Assembly: GCA_963678395.1 (NCBI GenBank)
Contig: OY782827.1
Coordinates: 248,001-312,000 of the forward strand
Length of the DNA stretch: 64,000 nt
Source of the DNA: JAAYAE01 sp963678395
GTDB lineage: Bacteria > Bacillota > Negativicutes > Acidaminococcales > Acidaminococcaceae
Reading direction: 5' to 3'
Made by a program: the position numbers and the translations under genes. The notes under the pieces were generated by a model. The model did no database searches. It saw only the letters and a program-made list of their open reading frames with translations, and was not told the origin of the DNA. How positions within the stretch are numbered: position 1 is the first letter of the stretch; the number at the start of each line of letters is the position of its first letter. Below, in pieces: positions 8,394 to 17,809 of this stretch.

Positions 8394-9848
8394 ATGAATT
8401 TACTTATTGTTTCGTATTTGTTGGGAAAATTGAGTATGGCTTGTGCAGGAGCTTTATTAGTGCCTTTAATAATGGCACTTTATTTTGGCGATTCTTGTGT
8501 ACAGGCTTTTGTTATATCAGCTTTATTAGCATCGGTGCTAAGTTTTGCATTTCATCGTTTTGGTAGTTTCGAGGATACGCATATTACTTTTAGAGAAGGT
8601 GTAGCTGTTGTTAGCGGTGCTTGGCTGGTTATTAGTTTTTTGGGCGCTATGCCCTATTATTTATCAGGTACACTGGATTTTATTTCGGCGATTTTTGAAA
8701 GCATTTCTGGATTTACGACTACAGGAGCTACTACTATAACATCAATAGAAAAAGTAGCCAAGAGCATGTTGTTTTGGCGCAGTATGACACATTGGATGGG
8801 GGGCATTGGCATAGTTGTACTATTCATAGCTTTTCTACCAAATATTGGTAGTGGGGCGGTACATATGTTTAATGCTGAAGTGACAGGGCCTACAGATGAC
8901 AGAGTAGTTCCGCGCATTAGAGCAACATCAATTGCTCTTTGTAAAATTTATATATTATTTACTGCGCTAGAGGCTATTTTGCTTTTTGGGGCTGGGATGA
9001 GTTTTTATGACTGCGTTAATCATGCTTTTTCTACTATAGCAACAGGTGGCTTTTCAACTTATGATACAAGTATTACGCATTTTAATAGTCCATTAATTGA
9101 AGGAATTATAGGTTTTTTTATGGTTCTGGCCGGAGGCAATTTTGCACTCTATTTTTCTGTGCGCAAAAAGGGACTCAAAGAATTTTGGAACGATACTGAA
9201 TTTAAGAGCTACATTTTTCTGGTTTTAATAGCCACGGTACTAATCGCTTTCAACATTTTTGCTAAAATGGGATTTTCCGGCAAGGAATCTTTGCGCTATG
9301 CTTTTTTTCAAGTAGCGTCTATAATTAGTACTACGGGCTTTGTTAGTAATGATTTTGATGTGTGGCCGGCTTTTAACAAATACATTTTAGTTTTATTGAT
9401 GTTCATTGGTGCTTGTGCCGGTTCTACGGCTGGTGGTATTAAAGTGTCTAGAATAGTTATTTTGTTTAAAATAGCTTTGGCAGAAATCAGGCATACTATT
9501 CATCCTTCTATGGTAACTAATGTTACAATGAATGGAAAACATGTTGCAGATACGGTTATCGCCGGTATTGGTAGGTTCTTTTTTCTATATATGATGCTTT
9601 TTGCCGGGTTAACTTTAGCCCTTGCAAGTACTGGGCTTTCTGTTACTGATTCTATAGGGGCTATTGCTGCTACTATTAGCAGTGTTGGACCTGCTTTGGG
9701 TGTTGCCGGAGCTACTTCTACCTATGCTACTATTCCCCCTTTTGGCAAAGTAGTAATTTGCCTTGCCATGTTATTGGGGCGTTTAGAGTTATTTACGTTA
9801 CTTGTACTTATTCGCCCGGAATTTTGGCGCAGTACACGTAACTGGTGA
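8394..9848 (+). CDS. trkH: TrkH-family potassium channel subunit (second copy)
   Basis: A tandem paralogue of the preceding gene, 484 residues with the same topology. The corresponding filter segments are TTTGAT, ATGGFS, STTGFV and SVGPAL. The last two loops differ from the first copy, so ion selectivity or affinity may differ (inference). AGAGG precedes the ATG. It completes the trkA-trkH-trkH operon; the next gene, larA, starts 38 bases on and may be read from the same transcript. Confidence 0.93.
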   Translation: MNLLIVSYLLGKLSMACAGALLVPLIMALYFGDSCVQAFVISALLASVLSFAFHRFGSFEDTHITFREGVAVVSGAWLVISFLGAMPYYLSGTLDFISAIFESISGFTTTGATTITSIEKVAKSMLFWRSMTHWMGGIGIVVLFIAFLPNIGSGAVHMFNAEVTGPTDDRVVPRIRATSIALCKIYILFTALEAILLFGAGMSFYDCVNHAFSTIATGGFSTYDTSITHFNSPLIEGIIGFFMVLAGGNFALYFSVRKKGLKEFWNDTEFKSYIFLVLIATVLIAFNIFAKMGFSGKESLRYAFFQVASIISTTGFVSNDFDVWPAFNKYILVLLMFIGACAGSTAGGIKVSRIVILFKIALAEIRHTIHPSMVTNVTMNGKHVADTVIAGIGRFFFLYMMLFAGLTLALASTGLSVTDSIGAIAATISSVGPALGVAGATSTYATIPPFGKVVICLAMLLGRLELFTLLVLIRPEFWRSTRNW

Positions 9849-9886
9849 TATAATATAGTGATATTACTTTGAGGGGGGATAGTCCT

Positions 9887-11190
9887 ATGTCTTTGAAAAC
9901 CTTTAAAATACCTTATGGCAATACTATGCAAGAAGTAGAATTGCCTGAAGAAAAAGTGTTGTATGATATTCATGGAAATAAAGCAGAAACAAAGAGTGAT
10001 TTACTAGCTGAAACCTTGCGGGCTTTGCGTGCGCCCATTGATAGCAAACCTTTGTCACAACTAGTTGAAAAGGGTGATAAGGTAGCAATTGTAGTTAGCG
10101 ACCTAACTCGTATGGTTAGGACAAAAGAATTTTTGCCGGTAATTTTAAAAGAGCTAAATGAAAATGGGATTACTGATGGTGATATATGCCTTGTTGTAGC
10201 CACAGGAACACATCGTGGTCATACGCCTGAAGAGAATATTTTGGTTTATGGTGAAGATGTATGTCAAAGAGTCAAGATTTACCAGCATGATTGTTTAGCT
10301 CCTGATTTGGTACCTATGGGAGTTACTTCGCGGGGAACACCTATTTTTATAAATAAACATGTAGCTATGGCAGATAAGGTTATTGTGACAGGTGGAATAA
10401 CTTTGCACCCTATGGCTGGGTTTGGTGGTGGTCGTAAGGGCAGCATGCCGGGCGTTTCCGGGCATGCTACTATAATGGCAAATCATGCGCATGCTTTAGC
10501 AGATGAGGTTGGTGCTAGATGCAATCCTGCCTGCGCAGCTGGGGTTCTTAAAAGCAATCCTTTTCATGAAGACATGGAAGAGGTTTGTGCTAAACTAAAT
10601 CCAACTTTCTTAGTTAATATTATTTTTACTCCGGATGGTGACTTATTTGAAGTTGTTGCCGGCAATTGGAAGACGGCTTGGCTCAAAGGATGTCAAGATT
10701 TGTTAGAAATTTCTAAAGTTGACATTGCCCAGCAAGCCGATGTTGTTATTGCTTCTGCAGGTGGAGCACCCAAAGATACGAACCTTTACCAAGGTACGAA
10801 GGCTCATATGAATGCCGACTTTGCGTTAAAAAAAGGCGGGATATTGATTGTGGCCTTAGAGTGTCCTGATATTAAAGAACCAGCTATTTTTAGTAATTGG
10901 TGTTCTAAATCGGATTTGTTACAAATGGAAAAGGAGTGCAGGGCTGATTTTTTCCATTCCGGCTTTTGTTGCTTTTAAAACCAGATGTATTATTCAGGAT
11001 TGTACTGCCTATATGGTAACGTTACCGGAAAATTTTGCATATGTGCGCCAAACAGGGCAAATTCCTGTCGCGACAGTAGCAGAGGCTTGGAAACTTGCTC
11101 AGGCAAAGCTAAAAGAACAGTGTAAAGAGGATTACAGGATTATTTTTTATGGGTCATGCAAGCAGTACTTTACCAGTGTTAAAAGCATGA
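9887..11190 (+). pseudogene. larA: nickel-dependent lactate racemase LarA, two frameshifts
   Basis: LarA interconverts L- and D-lactate using the nickel-pincer cofactor. Family residues are present: GTHRGHTPEE, then LHPMAGFGGGRKG with the pincer-site lysine, then a histidine in MANHAH. The ATG at 9887 with AGGGGGG upstream is the start. Reading breaks twice. One base too many in the T6 run at 10948-10953 gives a stop at 10976-10978, and one base too many in GGG at 11151-11153 breaks the last ~15 codons. Removing one T and one G restores a single frame of 433 residues ending at TGA 11188-11190, the normal family length. The larB, larC and larE cofactor genes are not in this window. It is either a recent pseudogene or a sequencing artefact. 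Confidence 0.85.
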
Positions 11191-11240
11191 TTTTTTGCTA
11201 ACAGGTAAAATTCATGACCGGTTATTTAATATAAAAAATA

Positions 11241-11261
11241 GTGGATAGCATATGCGTCCAC
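11241..11261. promoter_or_regulatory. palindrome in the glutamine synthetase leader
   Basis: A 21-base imperfect palindrome with arms GTGGA/TCCAC surrounds a perfect GCATATGC core. It lies between an AT-rich -10-like stretch and the ribosome binding site of the glutamine synthetase gene. It could be a repressor operator or a leader hairpin; it does not match the GlnR TGTNAN7TNACA pattern. Confidence 0.45.
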
Positions 11262-11277
11262 CAAGGGAGAGATTATT

Positions 11278-13185
11278 ATGTATCAAAAAGAATTGCTTTA
11301 TACCATCGAGCCTGCTCAACATAACAAGGAGGACTTGTTGGCTATTTTGGAGCAACACCCGGAAATAAAATTTGTATCTTTTATGGGAATTGATTTTGCC
11401 GGTAACGACACAGATGAAAAAGTTCCTGTTTCTTTATTTATTGAAGATATGGAAACTATTCTTTATGCATATGCTGCACAAACTGATGGGTCTTCAGTAG
11501 TGCTTCCTGGGATTGCGTCTTTAAACAATGCACGTGTGGATATGATTGCTGATCTTGATGCGAATTGGTTTATAGACTATAATTATGAACATTTTGATCC
11601 GGCTAATGGACTAATGGTTGGTACTTTACGTATACCTTGTTTTCTACTGCATAATAATGTTTTCGTGGATTCACGCTATATTTTAAAAAATGCTTTAAAC
11701 TATGTTAAGCAAGAAATGTTAACCGTATTAAAAAATAACGATGGTGTTTGTGGATTGGAACACATAAAATTAGCTGAGGTGGAAGACATAATTTTCACTT
11801 GTGCTACAGAATTAGAATTTTGGGTAAAATCTCCTCTTGAAGATGCTCCTATCGAAGCCTTGTCTTCTTCTCAAATGATGCAAGAGCAGTATTGGCAACG
11901 CACACGCGGAAATGTAAGAACGGCTTTAGAACAAGCATTACAAACTTTAGAGGCTTATGGGTTACAACCGGAAATGGGTCACAAAGAATGTGGCGGAGTT
12001 CGTGGCCAAATGGATGCAAAAGGTCACATGACACATGTTATGGAGCAACTCGAAATAGATTGGAAGTATGCTTCCGGGTTACAAACCGCTGATAATGAGC
12101 TATTGGCAAGAATTATAGTGAAAGAAGTTTTCCGCATGAATGGTTTGGAAGTAAGTTTTCAGGCTAAACCAATTCTTGGAGTTGCCGGTAGTGGCGAACA
12201 TATACATGTAGGTTTAGCGGCCAAAATGAAAGATGGTAAGATTGTAAATCTTATGTCACCATCAGATTTAACCCAAGATTTTTTATCTGCTGTTGGCTAT
12301 GGTTCTATCATGGGGCTTTTAAAGAATTACGAGGTTTTAAATCCTTTTGTTTCTTCCACCAATGATTCGCTTAATCGTTTAAAACCAGGGTTTGAGGCGC
12401 CAATTTGCATTGTTACGTCTTTAGGGCACACACCAAGTATTCCGTCGCGCAACAGAACTATTCTAGCTGGGTTAGTTCGAGATATAGATAATCCCATGGC
12501 TACTCGTATTGAGATGCGCTCTCCTAATCCTTTCACTAATACTTATTTAGCACTAACTGTTTTTTATCTAACTATGTTAGATGGTATTAAAGCTTGCGTA
12601 AAAGCAGGTAAAGATCTTAAGGCACTAGAGGCCGAATTGTCTAAAAAATATGGAGAAAACGGCTTTTATTTGGAAAAAGATCGTGAATATCGTACGGAAG
12701 AAGATGTTTTTGACGATTTCAATCCCGATACGCGCAGCAAATTATTTGGGGTGCCTCCGGCTACTGTTTGGGAAAATATGCAAGCCTTTGCAAAATATCC
12801 TCAAAAAACTGCAGTACTTACCGAGGGTAATGTTTTAAAACCGGCATTTATTAGCTCTTTTTCTCAGGGCGCATTAATCAGATGGCAAACAGAATTGCTT
12901 AATCGCTTAATTCCTGAAAATCATGAGTTGGTTATAAGTATGAAACAATTACATCAAGAGGGAAATCCACAATTGGCCTGGTATGATTCTTTGTGGAATG
13001 AAATACAAAAGCTGCGTATTGTCTTGGCCAAAGATACGACCGAAGCTTTTAGTATTTTTACACAAATTCGTAAAGCTATTGTGTCAGGTGACTTTGCTAA
13101 AGCGTCTGCCTTGCAAGTTACTATGCAGGAGAAAATAGCAGAGTTAAAATGCTTATATCACGATTATTCTAGCAACATATTATAA
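11278..13185 (+). CDS. glnA: glutamine synthetase with C-terminal extension
   Basis: ATP-dependent ligation of ammonia to glutamate in the cytoplasm. Glutamine synthetase hallmarks are DGSS at 70-73, the metal-site segment ATELEFW at 176-182, GSGEHIHVGL at 304-313 (the GSG-H-H motif), NRLKPGFEAP at 366-375 and RIEMRSP at 410-416. The catalytic region ends near residue 430 and about 200 further residues, largely helical, follow. The total of 635 residues exceeds type I (about 450) and is shorter than type III (about 700). I believe similar long forms occur in Negativicutes, from memory. It has a GGGAGAG ribosome binding site and its own terminator. Confidence 0.85.
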   Translation: MYQKELLYTIEPAQHNKEDLLAILEQHPEIKFVSFMGIDFAGNDTDEKVPVSLFIEDMETILYAYAAQTDGSSVVLPGIASLNNARVDMIADLDANWFIDYNYEHFDPANGLMVGTLRIPCFLLHNNVFVDSRYILKNALNYVKQEMLTVLKNNDGVCGLEHIKLAEVEDIIFTCATELEFWVKSPLEDAPIEALSSSQMMQEQYWQRTRGNVRTALEQALQTLEAYGLQPEMGHKECGGVRGQMDAKGHMTHVMEQLEIDWKYASGLQTADNELLARIIVKEVFRMNGLEVSFQAKPILGVAGSGEHIHVGLAAKMKDGKIVNLMSPSDLTQDFLSAVGYGSIMGLLKNYEVLNPFVSSTNDSLNRLKPGFEAPICIVTSLGHTPSIPSRNRTILAGLVRDIDNPMATRIEMRSPNPFTNTYLALTVFYLTMLDGIKACVKAGKDLKALEAELSKKYGENGFYLEKDREYRTEEDVFDDFNPDTRSKLFGVPPATVWENMQAFAKYPQKTAVLTEGNVLKPAFISSFSQGALIRWQTELLNRLIPENHELVISMKQLHQEGNPQLAWYDSLWNEIQKLRIVLAKDTTEAFSIFTQIRKAIVSGDFAKASALQVTMQEKIAELKCLYHDYSSNIL

Positions 13186-13186
13186 T

Positions 13187-13224
13187 AAATAAGGGATTTC
13201 CCTTTTTGGGGAAATCCCTTATTT
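13187..13224. terminator. intrinsic terminator after glutamine synthetase
   Basis: A 16-bp stem (AAATAAGGGATTTCCC and its complement) with a T-rich loop and TTATTTT after it, two bases after the stop codon. Confidence 0.9.
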
Positions 13225-13379
13225 TGCTAGAATTAGTCAAGTGGAAGTAATATCTATCATAAAATAGCAGGAAAATATCTTTTATAATGACTAATAAGTC
13301 GAAATATGCTAAAATAAACGTTGTTAATTTTCATTATTTTTAAGCTATAAAAGAGCTTGGTAGGAAAGGTTTGTTTTCT

Positions 13380-13970
13380 ATGAATTTTATTTGCAGGCCA
13401 AAATGGCAGTACCTGATGATTTTCATTTTTATATTGTGTAGTGTACCTTCTGAACTTTATGCGCATAATGTGGTTGCTAAACTGGGGAGTTCCGGTGAAC
13501 AGGTAGAGCAAATACAAGCGATGCTTTCAGAGGTGGGAGTATATTATGGTACTCAAGACGGAGATTTTGGACAGCAAACAGAACAGGCTGTTAAAAGGTT
13601 TCAAAAAAGCGTAAGGAGAGCTCCATCAGGGCTCGTAGATAAATATTTATACAAATTATTGATATATAAAAGTAGTTTGGATTTAAGCAAGGTAAAAAAA
13701 ACTTGGACCATGGAAGCTACCGCCTATTCACCGGAAGACCCGGGGTGTAGTGGCAGTACCAGCACAGGGAGCGTACTGAAAAAGGGAATCATAGCTGTTG
13801 ATCCTGGGATAATTCCCTTGGGTACCAAGCTGTATATACTGGGGTACGGAAGGGCTATAGCAGATGACCAAGGGGGAGCAATTAAAGGAAATATTATTGA
13901 TATTGCCTTCGATTCTCGTGCCGAAGCATTACGTTTTGGGAGAAGGAGCGTTAAAGTTTATAAACTTTGA
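13380..13970 (+). CDS. secreted peptidoglycan-binding 3D-domain protein
   Basis: A signal peptide of about 27 residues ends near ELYA-HN, so the protein is exported. Next comes a PG_binding_1 repeat (LGSSGEQVEQIQAML, DGDFGQQTEQAVKRFQ). The C-terminal half is a 3D/RlpA-like double-psi barrel domain with ATAYSPEDPGCSG, IAVDPGIIPLGTKLYI and a late FDSRAEA. The name comes from three conserved aspartates, seen here as VDPG, ADDQGG and IAFDSR. Such proteins cleave or bind cell-wall glycan, as in YocH/MltA-like enzymes. I preferred ATG 13380 over TTG 13371, which touches the GAAAGG ribosome binding site. An extended -10 like sequence TGCTAAAAT lies about 70 bases upstream. Confidence 0.85.
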   Translation: MNFICRPKWQYLMIFIFILCSVPSELYAHNVVAKLGSSGEQVEQIQAMLSEVGVYYGTQDGDFGQQTEQAVKRFQKSVRRAPSGLVDKYLYKLLIYKSSLDLSKVKKTWTMEATAYSPEDPGCSGSTSTGSVLKKGIIAVDPGIIPLGTKLYILGYGRAIADDQGGAIKGNIIDIAFDSRAEALRFGRRSVKVYKL

Positions 13971-14069
13971 TTTTCTATAGATAATTACAGTTTATAAAAT
14001 ATAACTAAGAGATAAGATACGAAAAAAATTTATGGCAATGTGTGCTATAAACATCTGGGAGTGAAGAAA

Positions 14070-14498
14070 TTGATAGATGTCCTTGCTTATATTCGCAAAG
14101 TTTATTCTACTAATGCTTTTGTTAATTTGACTGATCAAAAAATAGATGCAGTTACCTGTGGTGAAGCACAATTAAGCATTATGATTGAACAGGAGAAACA
14201 TACTAATTTGTATGGAGTTATACACGGAGGAGTTTTTGGCGCATTGGCTGATACTGCTTTTGGCGTTGCTTGTGCTACCTTAGGTGTTCGTGTTGTTACT
14301 GTTTCTTTTGCTATGAATCTAATTAAAAATATGCATGCCGGCAAGCGCTTAATTGCCAAAGCTAAAGTTGTTCACCATGGTAGGACTACATTGGTGGTCA
14401 AAGTTACAATGTTTAATGAAGAGGGAGATAATTTGGCTGAAGTTATTGGTACAATGCGCAACATAGGAACTTTTGACGAAATTCCCCAAAAATGGTAG
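14070..14498 (+). CDS. PaaI-family hotdog thioesterase
   Basis: A single hotdog domain of the PaaI/YdiI acyl-CoA thioesterase family. The hallmark is LYGVIHGGVFGALADTAFG, with the catalytic-loop HGG and the helix carrying the acidic residue of the family. It should hydrolyse an acyl-CoA in the cytoplasm; the substrate is unknown. I chose the TTG at 14070, which has GGGAG (14057-14061) at 8 bases and gives 142 residues, the usual length. Longer GTG starts at 14040 and 14061 lack a good site. The acyl-CoA dehydrogenase remnant follows 90 bases downstream, consistent with a role in acyl-CoA metabolism. Confidence 0.8.
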   Translation: MIDVLAYIRKVYSTNAFVNLTDQKIDAVTCGEAQLSIMIEQEKHTNLYGVIHGGVFGALADTAFGVACATLGVRVVTVSFAMNLIKNMHAGKRLIAKAKVVHHGRTTLVVKVTMFNEEGDNLAEVIGTMRNIGTFDEIPQKW

Positions 14499-14588
14499 AA
14501 TTAAACGCGATGTTTTTGAGCAGAGGAAATTTCCTCTCTCACTTTATAAAAAATATAAAAGGGTTTACCCTAAACCAAGGAGGACCAT

Positions 14589-15711
14589 ATGGAGTTTGCA
14601 TTTACTGAAGAACAAGAAGAATTACGAGAGATGGTTAAAGAGTTTGTAGAGAAGGAGATCACACCTTTTGCAGAGGAAATGGATCGTAATAATGCGGCCA
14701 CTCCTGATTTATTTAAAAAGGCTGCTGATATGGGCTTGCTTAACGTTAAGAATATGGCGGGCCAGGACTTGATAGCGTTACTGTTGCCATGATTTATGAG
14801 GAACTAGGTAAGGGCTGTGCCGGTATAGCTACTTCTATAGCGGCTAATTCTTTGGCATCTTATCCTGTATTGCTAAAGGGCAATGATGAGCAAAAGAAAA
14901 CACTTTGTGACCTACTGAATTCTGGTGGTTTGGCTGCATTTGCCTTGACTGAACCTGGTGCTGGTTCAGATGCCGGTGGTGTTGCCACCAAAGCAGTTAA
15001 AGATGGTGATCACTATACTCTAAATGGAAATAAGATTTTTATTACTAATGGTGGTTTGGCCGATACTTATTTGATTTTCGCTAACACTCGTAAATCAGGA
15101 GGCATACGCGGTTTAACAGCTTTTGTTGTACCGAGAAATACTCCGGGTTTTAGTATTGACAAAAAAGAAGACAAAATGGGTATACGACCTTCCAACACTT
15201 GTGAGCTGATTTTACAAGATGTAGTTGTTCCTGAATCAGCTCGCGTTGGTCGCGAGGGTGAAGGCTTTCGCATTGCTATGAATACACTGGATTCTGCTAG
15301 ACCTTTTGTGGCAGCGGTTTCTGTAGGGTTGGCACAGTCTGCCCTTGATATTGCGGCTAAGTCTGCTAAGGAAAGGAGACAATTTGGACAACCCATTGCT
15401 TCCTTCCAAATGGTGCAAGCTATGATTGCTGATATGGCAATGAAAGTTGAACTGCTAGATTATTAGTGTACAAGGCTTGTTGGTTGCGTGACCAAGGTTT
15501 GGAATTTTCCAAAGAGGCAGCTATGAGTAAATGTTATGCAGGTGATGTAGCAATGCAGGTTACTACTGATGCAGTGCAGATTATGGGCGGTTATGGCTAT
15601 TCCAAAGAATATCCTGTAGAGAAAAAAATGCGTGATGCAAAAATTATGCAAATTTACGAAGGAACCAATCAAATCCAACGTTTAGTAATTGCTAATAAAA
15701 TTTTATATTAA
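14589..15711 (+). pseudogene. acyl-CoA dehydrogenase (butyryl-CoA type), broken twice
   Basis: An FAD-dependent short-chain acyl-CoA dehydrogenase. Family segments are FTEEQEELREMV at the start, FALTEPGAGSDAG, ITNGGLADTYLIFA, KERRQFGQPIASFQMVQ and the C-terminal IYEGTNQIQR, whose Glu is the catalytic base. Two lesions break it. Near 14748 about 10 bases are missing, judged by family comparison, removing the NIPE-like residues before EYGG. Near 15455 one base is missing (CTGCT where CTGGCT fits), giving a stop just before VYKACW. Restoring both gives 377 residues, the normal length. The start has AAGGAGG before ATG. The fragments are unlikely to make active enzyme. Confidence 0.88.
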
Positions 15712-15715
15712 GATA

Positions 15716-15760
15716 TAAAACAAAAGGCTCTGCATACTTTTTGCAGAGTATTTTGTTTTA
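15716..15760 (+). terminator. intrinsic terminator after acyl-CoA dehydrogenase
   Basis: Inner stem CTCTGCA/TGCAGAG extends through a GG/TA mismatch into TAAAACAAAA/TTTTGTTTTA, forming a long hairpin that ends in T-rich sequence. It abuts the ribosome binding site of the next gene. Confidence 0.8.
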
Positions 15761-15771
15761 TGAGGCGAAAG

Positions 15772-17701
15772 ATGAAATTTTTACAAGATTTACAAAAAGA
15801 TATTATGACTTTTATTTATCTAAATATAGTATTCATGCTTTATCGTATTGTTTTTCTGTATGTCTTTAGTTATCAGCTGGTAAATGTAACTGAGCATGAA
15901 TTACTTATGACCTGTTGGTATGGACTACGAATTTCATTAAAAACGGCAGGCATGTTTACGCTTATAGGAGCTTTATTGTCAACTATTCCCCACATTTTCT
16001 TTGAAACTTGGCCGGGAAATTTGCTGCGTAAGTTATGGCACGGATTTTGTATTTTTCTTATAACTTTGGCATTTTTTGCTCGCATCCCCTATTATAAAAT
16101 TTTTAATTCCGGCTACACTCTCATGCTTTTTAATGGTGTTGCAGATGATTGGCATACTATTTATATAACAGCTGTTAAGCAATATCAACTTTATCCAAGG
16201 TTATTGGGCGTAGTCATTGTTACTTTTATTTTGAGCTATATTTTGTTTAAAATTTTAGGTATGTCCCCATGGGAGCCAAAAATACATAAAAAAGTAATAA
16301 CTACATTAGTAGTAATAATTTTAATTCCCTTTATGTATTTAGTACGTTTTGGCGGTGGGTACAATTTTGGGACATCAATTTATTGGGAAAATGCAGCAAA
16401 AAATGAAGTCAAATTTACTTAATGAGGCAATTTTAGACGATGGGCAGACGTTATATCGTACATGGACTATGGTACAACGTATAGAAAAATCAACAAATGC
16501 CAACAGTATTACCATTACGGAATTAAAGAAAGACATAAAAATATTAGGCGGTAATGCTGATGCCGAAAATATTGAAACCAGTTTCTTGCGCACGGCTAAA
16601 GGTGGATATTTAGCTAAGCAACCACAGCACGTAGTGGTAGTTTTTGGCGAGAATTATGCTTTGTGGCCTTTTTTAGACCGTTATAAAGCCTTAGGCTTAG
16701 TAAATAAGGGCAGGGGATTATTACATTCCGGCAAAGCTGCTTATATACCAAACTTTCTAGCTAATGGTAATGGAACTATGAATTCACTTAAAGGTTTGCT
16801 ATCAGGTTTGGCAGGAGAAGGAATTTACGAGAATTATGAAACGGAGACGTATAAACACCACTATGCTACAGGTATTGGCAATGCTATGAAGAAATTAGGT
16901 TATAAAACTATTTTTTGGTATGGTGGATTTAGTAGTTGGCAAGATATTGAGAAATTTGCCCGCGCACAGAGTTTTGATGAATTTTATGGTGCAGAAGATA
17001 TGACAGAAATTCAGGCTGATGCTTGGGGCATACCGGACGAAGACTTATTTGCCCATATTAGCAAGTACATGTCAGCTCATGGCAGCACAAAAACTTTTAA
17101 TTTTATTTTGACCACTAGTAATCATCCACCCTTTGGTTTAGATGTTGATAACAAAGGGTTCCCGCGTAGCAAGGTTTTGTCTAAACTGCCAGCTAGCATA
17201 GGCAAAGATAAAGAAACTATTGATCAGCTAGGTCACATTTGGTATGCGGACCATACTATGGGGAATTTCATTGAGAGTACACAGGAGAAATATCCAGACA
17301 CTTTATTTGTAGTAACCGGCGACCATGCGGAACGCTTTAATTTTGCCAAAGAAGAGGACTTGCAAGCAGTTTCGTCTATTCCATGTATTTTTTATGGAGA
17401 GGGAGTATCTGAGGACTGGTTTGCAAAAAATGCAACAGGAAGTCATATGCAGATTATCCCTACTTTGATAGAAATATTAGCCCCTAAAGGGTACAGCTAT
17501 AGCAGCCTATTACCAAGTTTATTTGCAGATTTTCCCATTAGCTTTAATCATAGACTATGGGGATATGGTTTGCAGATGGGACAGTTGAATTCCTTGGAAA
17601 AAGCACAACTGTCTGACAAAACTAAAAAAGAAATAACAGCATTTTCAACTGCTGCCAGAGAGATTAGCGTCTGGCGAATTCTGGCGAATAAAGAAGGGTA
17701 A
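15772..17701 (+). pseudogene. LTA-synthase-family sulfatase-like membrane enzyme, one frameshift
   Basis: The N-terminal ~200 residues hold about five membrane helices, and the C-terminal half is an alkaline-phosphatase/sulfatase-fold domain facing outside. Visible pieces are HVVVVFGENYALWPFL near the start of the domain, GNGTMNSLKGLLSGL (possible nucleophile Thr), LTTSNHPPFG and FVVTGDHAERF, a typical metal-site segment. Such enzymes transfer phosphoglycerol or phosphoethanolamine to glycans. The frame breaks in the A6 run at 16398-16403. Removing one A joins AAK to MKSNLLNEA and gives 642 residues. The start at 15772 has GAGG 6 bases before it. It could be a sequencing error, a true pseudogene, or slippage on the A-run giving some full-length protein. 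Confidence 0.8.
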
Positions 17702-17729
17702 TGCTATTTAATAACAAGATATTCTAACG

Positions 17730-17763
17730 GCTCTGTATATTTTAGTGCAGAGCTGCTTTTTTT
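17730..17763 (+). terminator. intrinsic terminator
   Basis: A 6-bp stem, GCTCTG/CAGAGC, with a 12-base loop is followed by TGC and seven Ts, downstream of the LTA-synthase-like gene. Confidence 0.7.
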
Positions 17764-17809
17764 GTGGTATATTTAATACATAAAATGAGAGAATAGGTGG
17801 GGTGAAACT

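Noticed and set aside
11013..11201. Short separate gene after larA
   Set aside because: Its sequence is the displaced C-terminal part of LarA, in frame after removing one T upstream.
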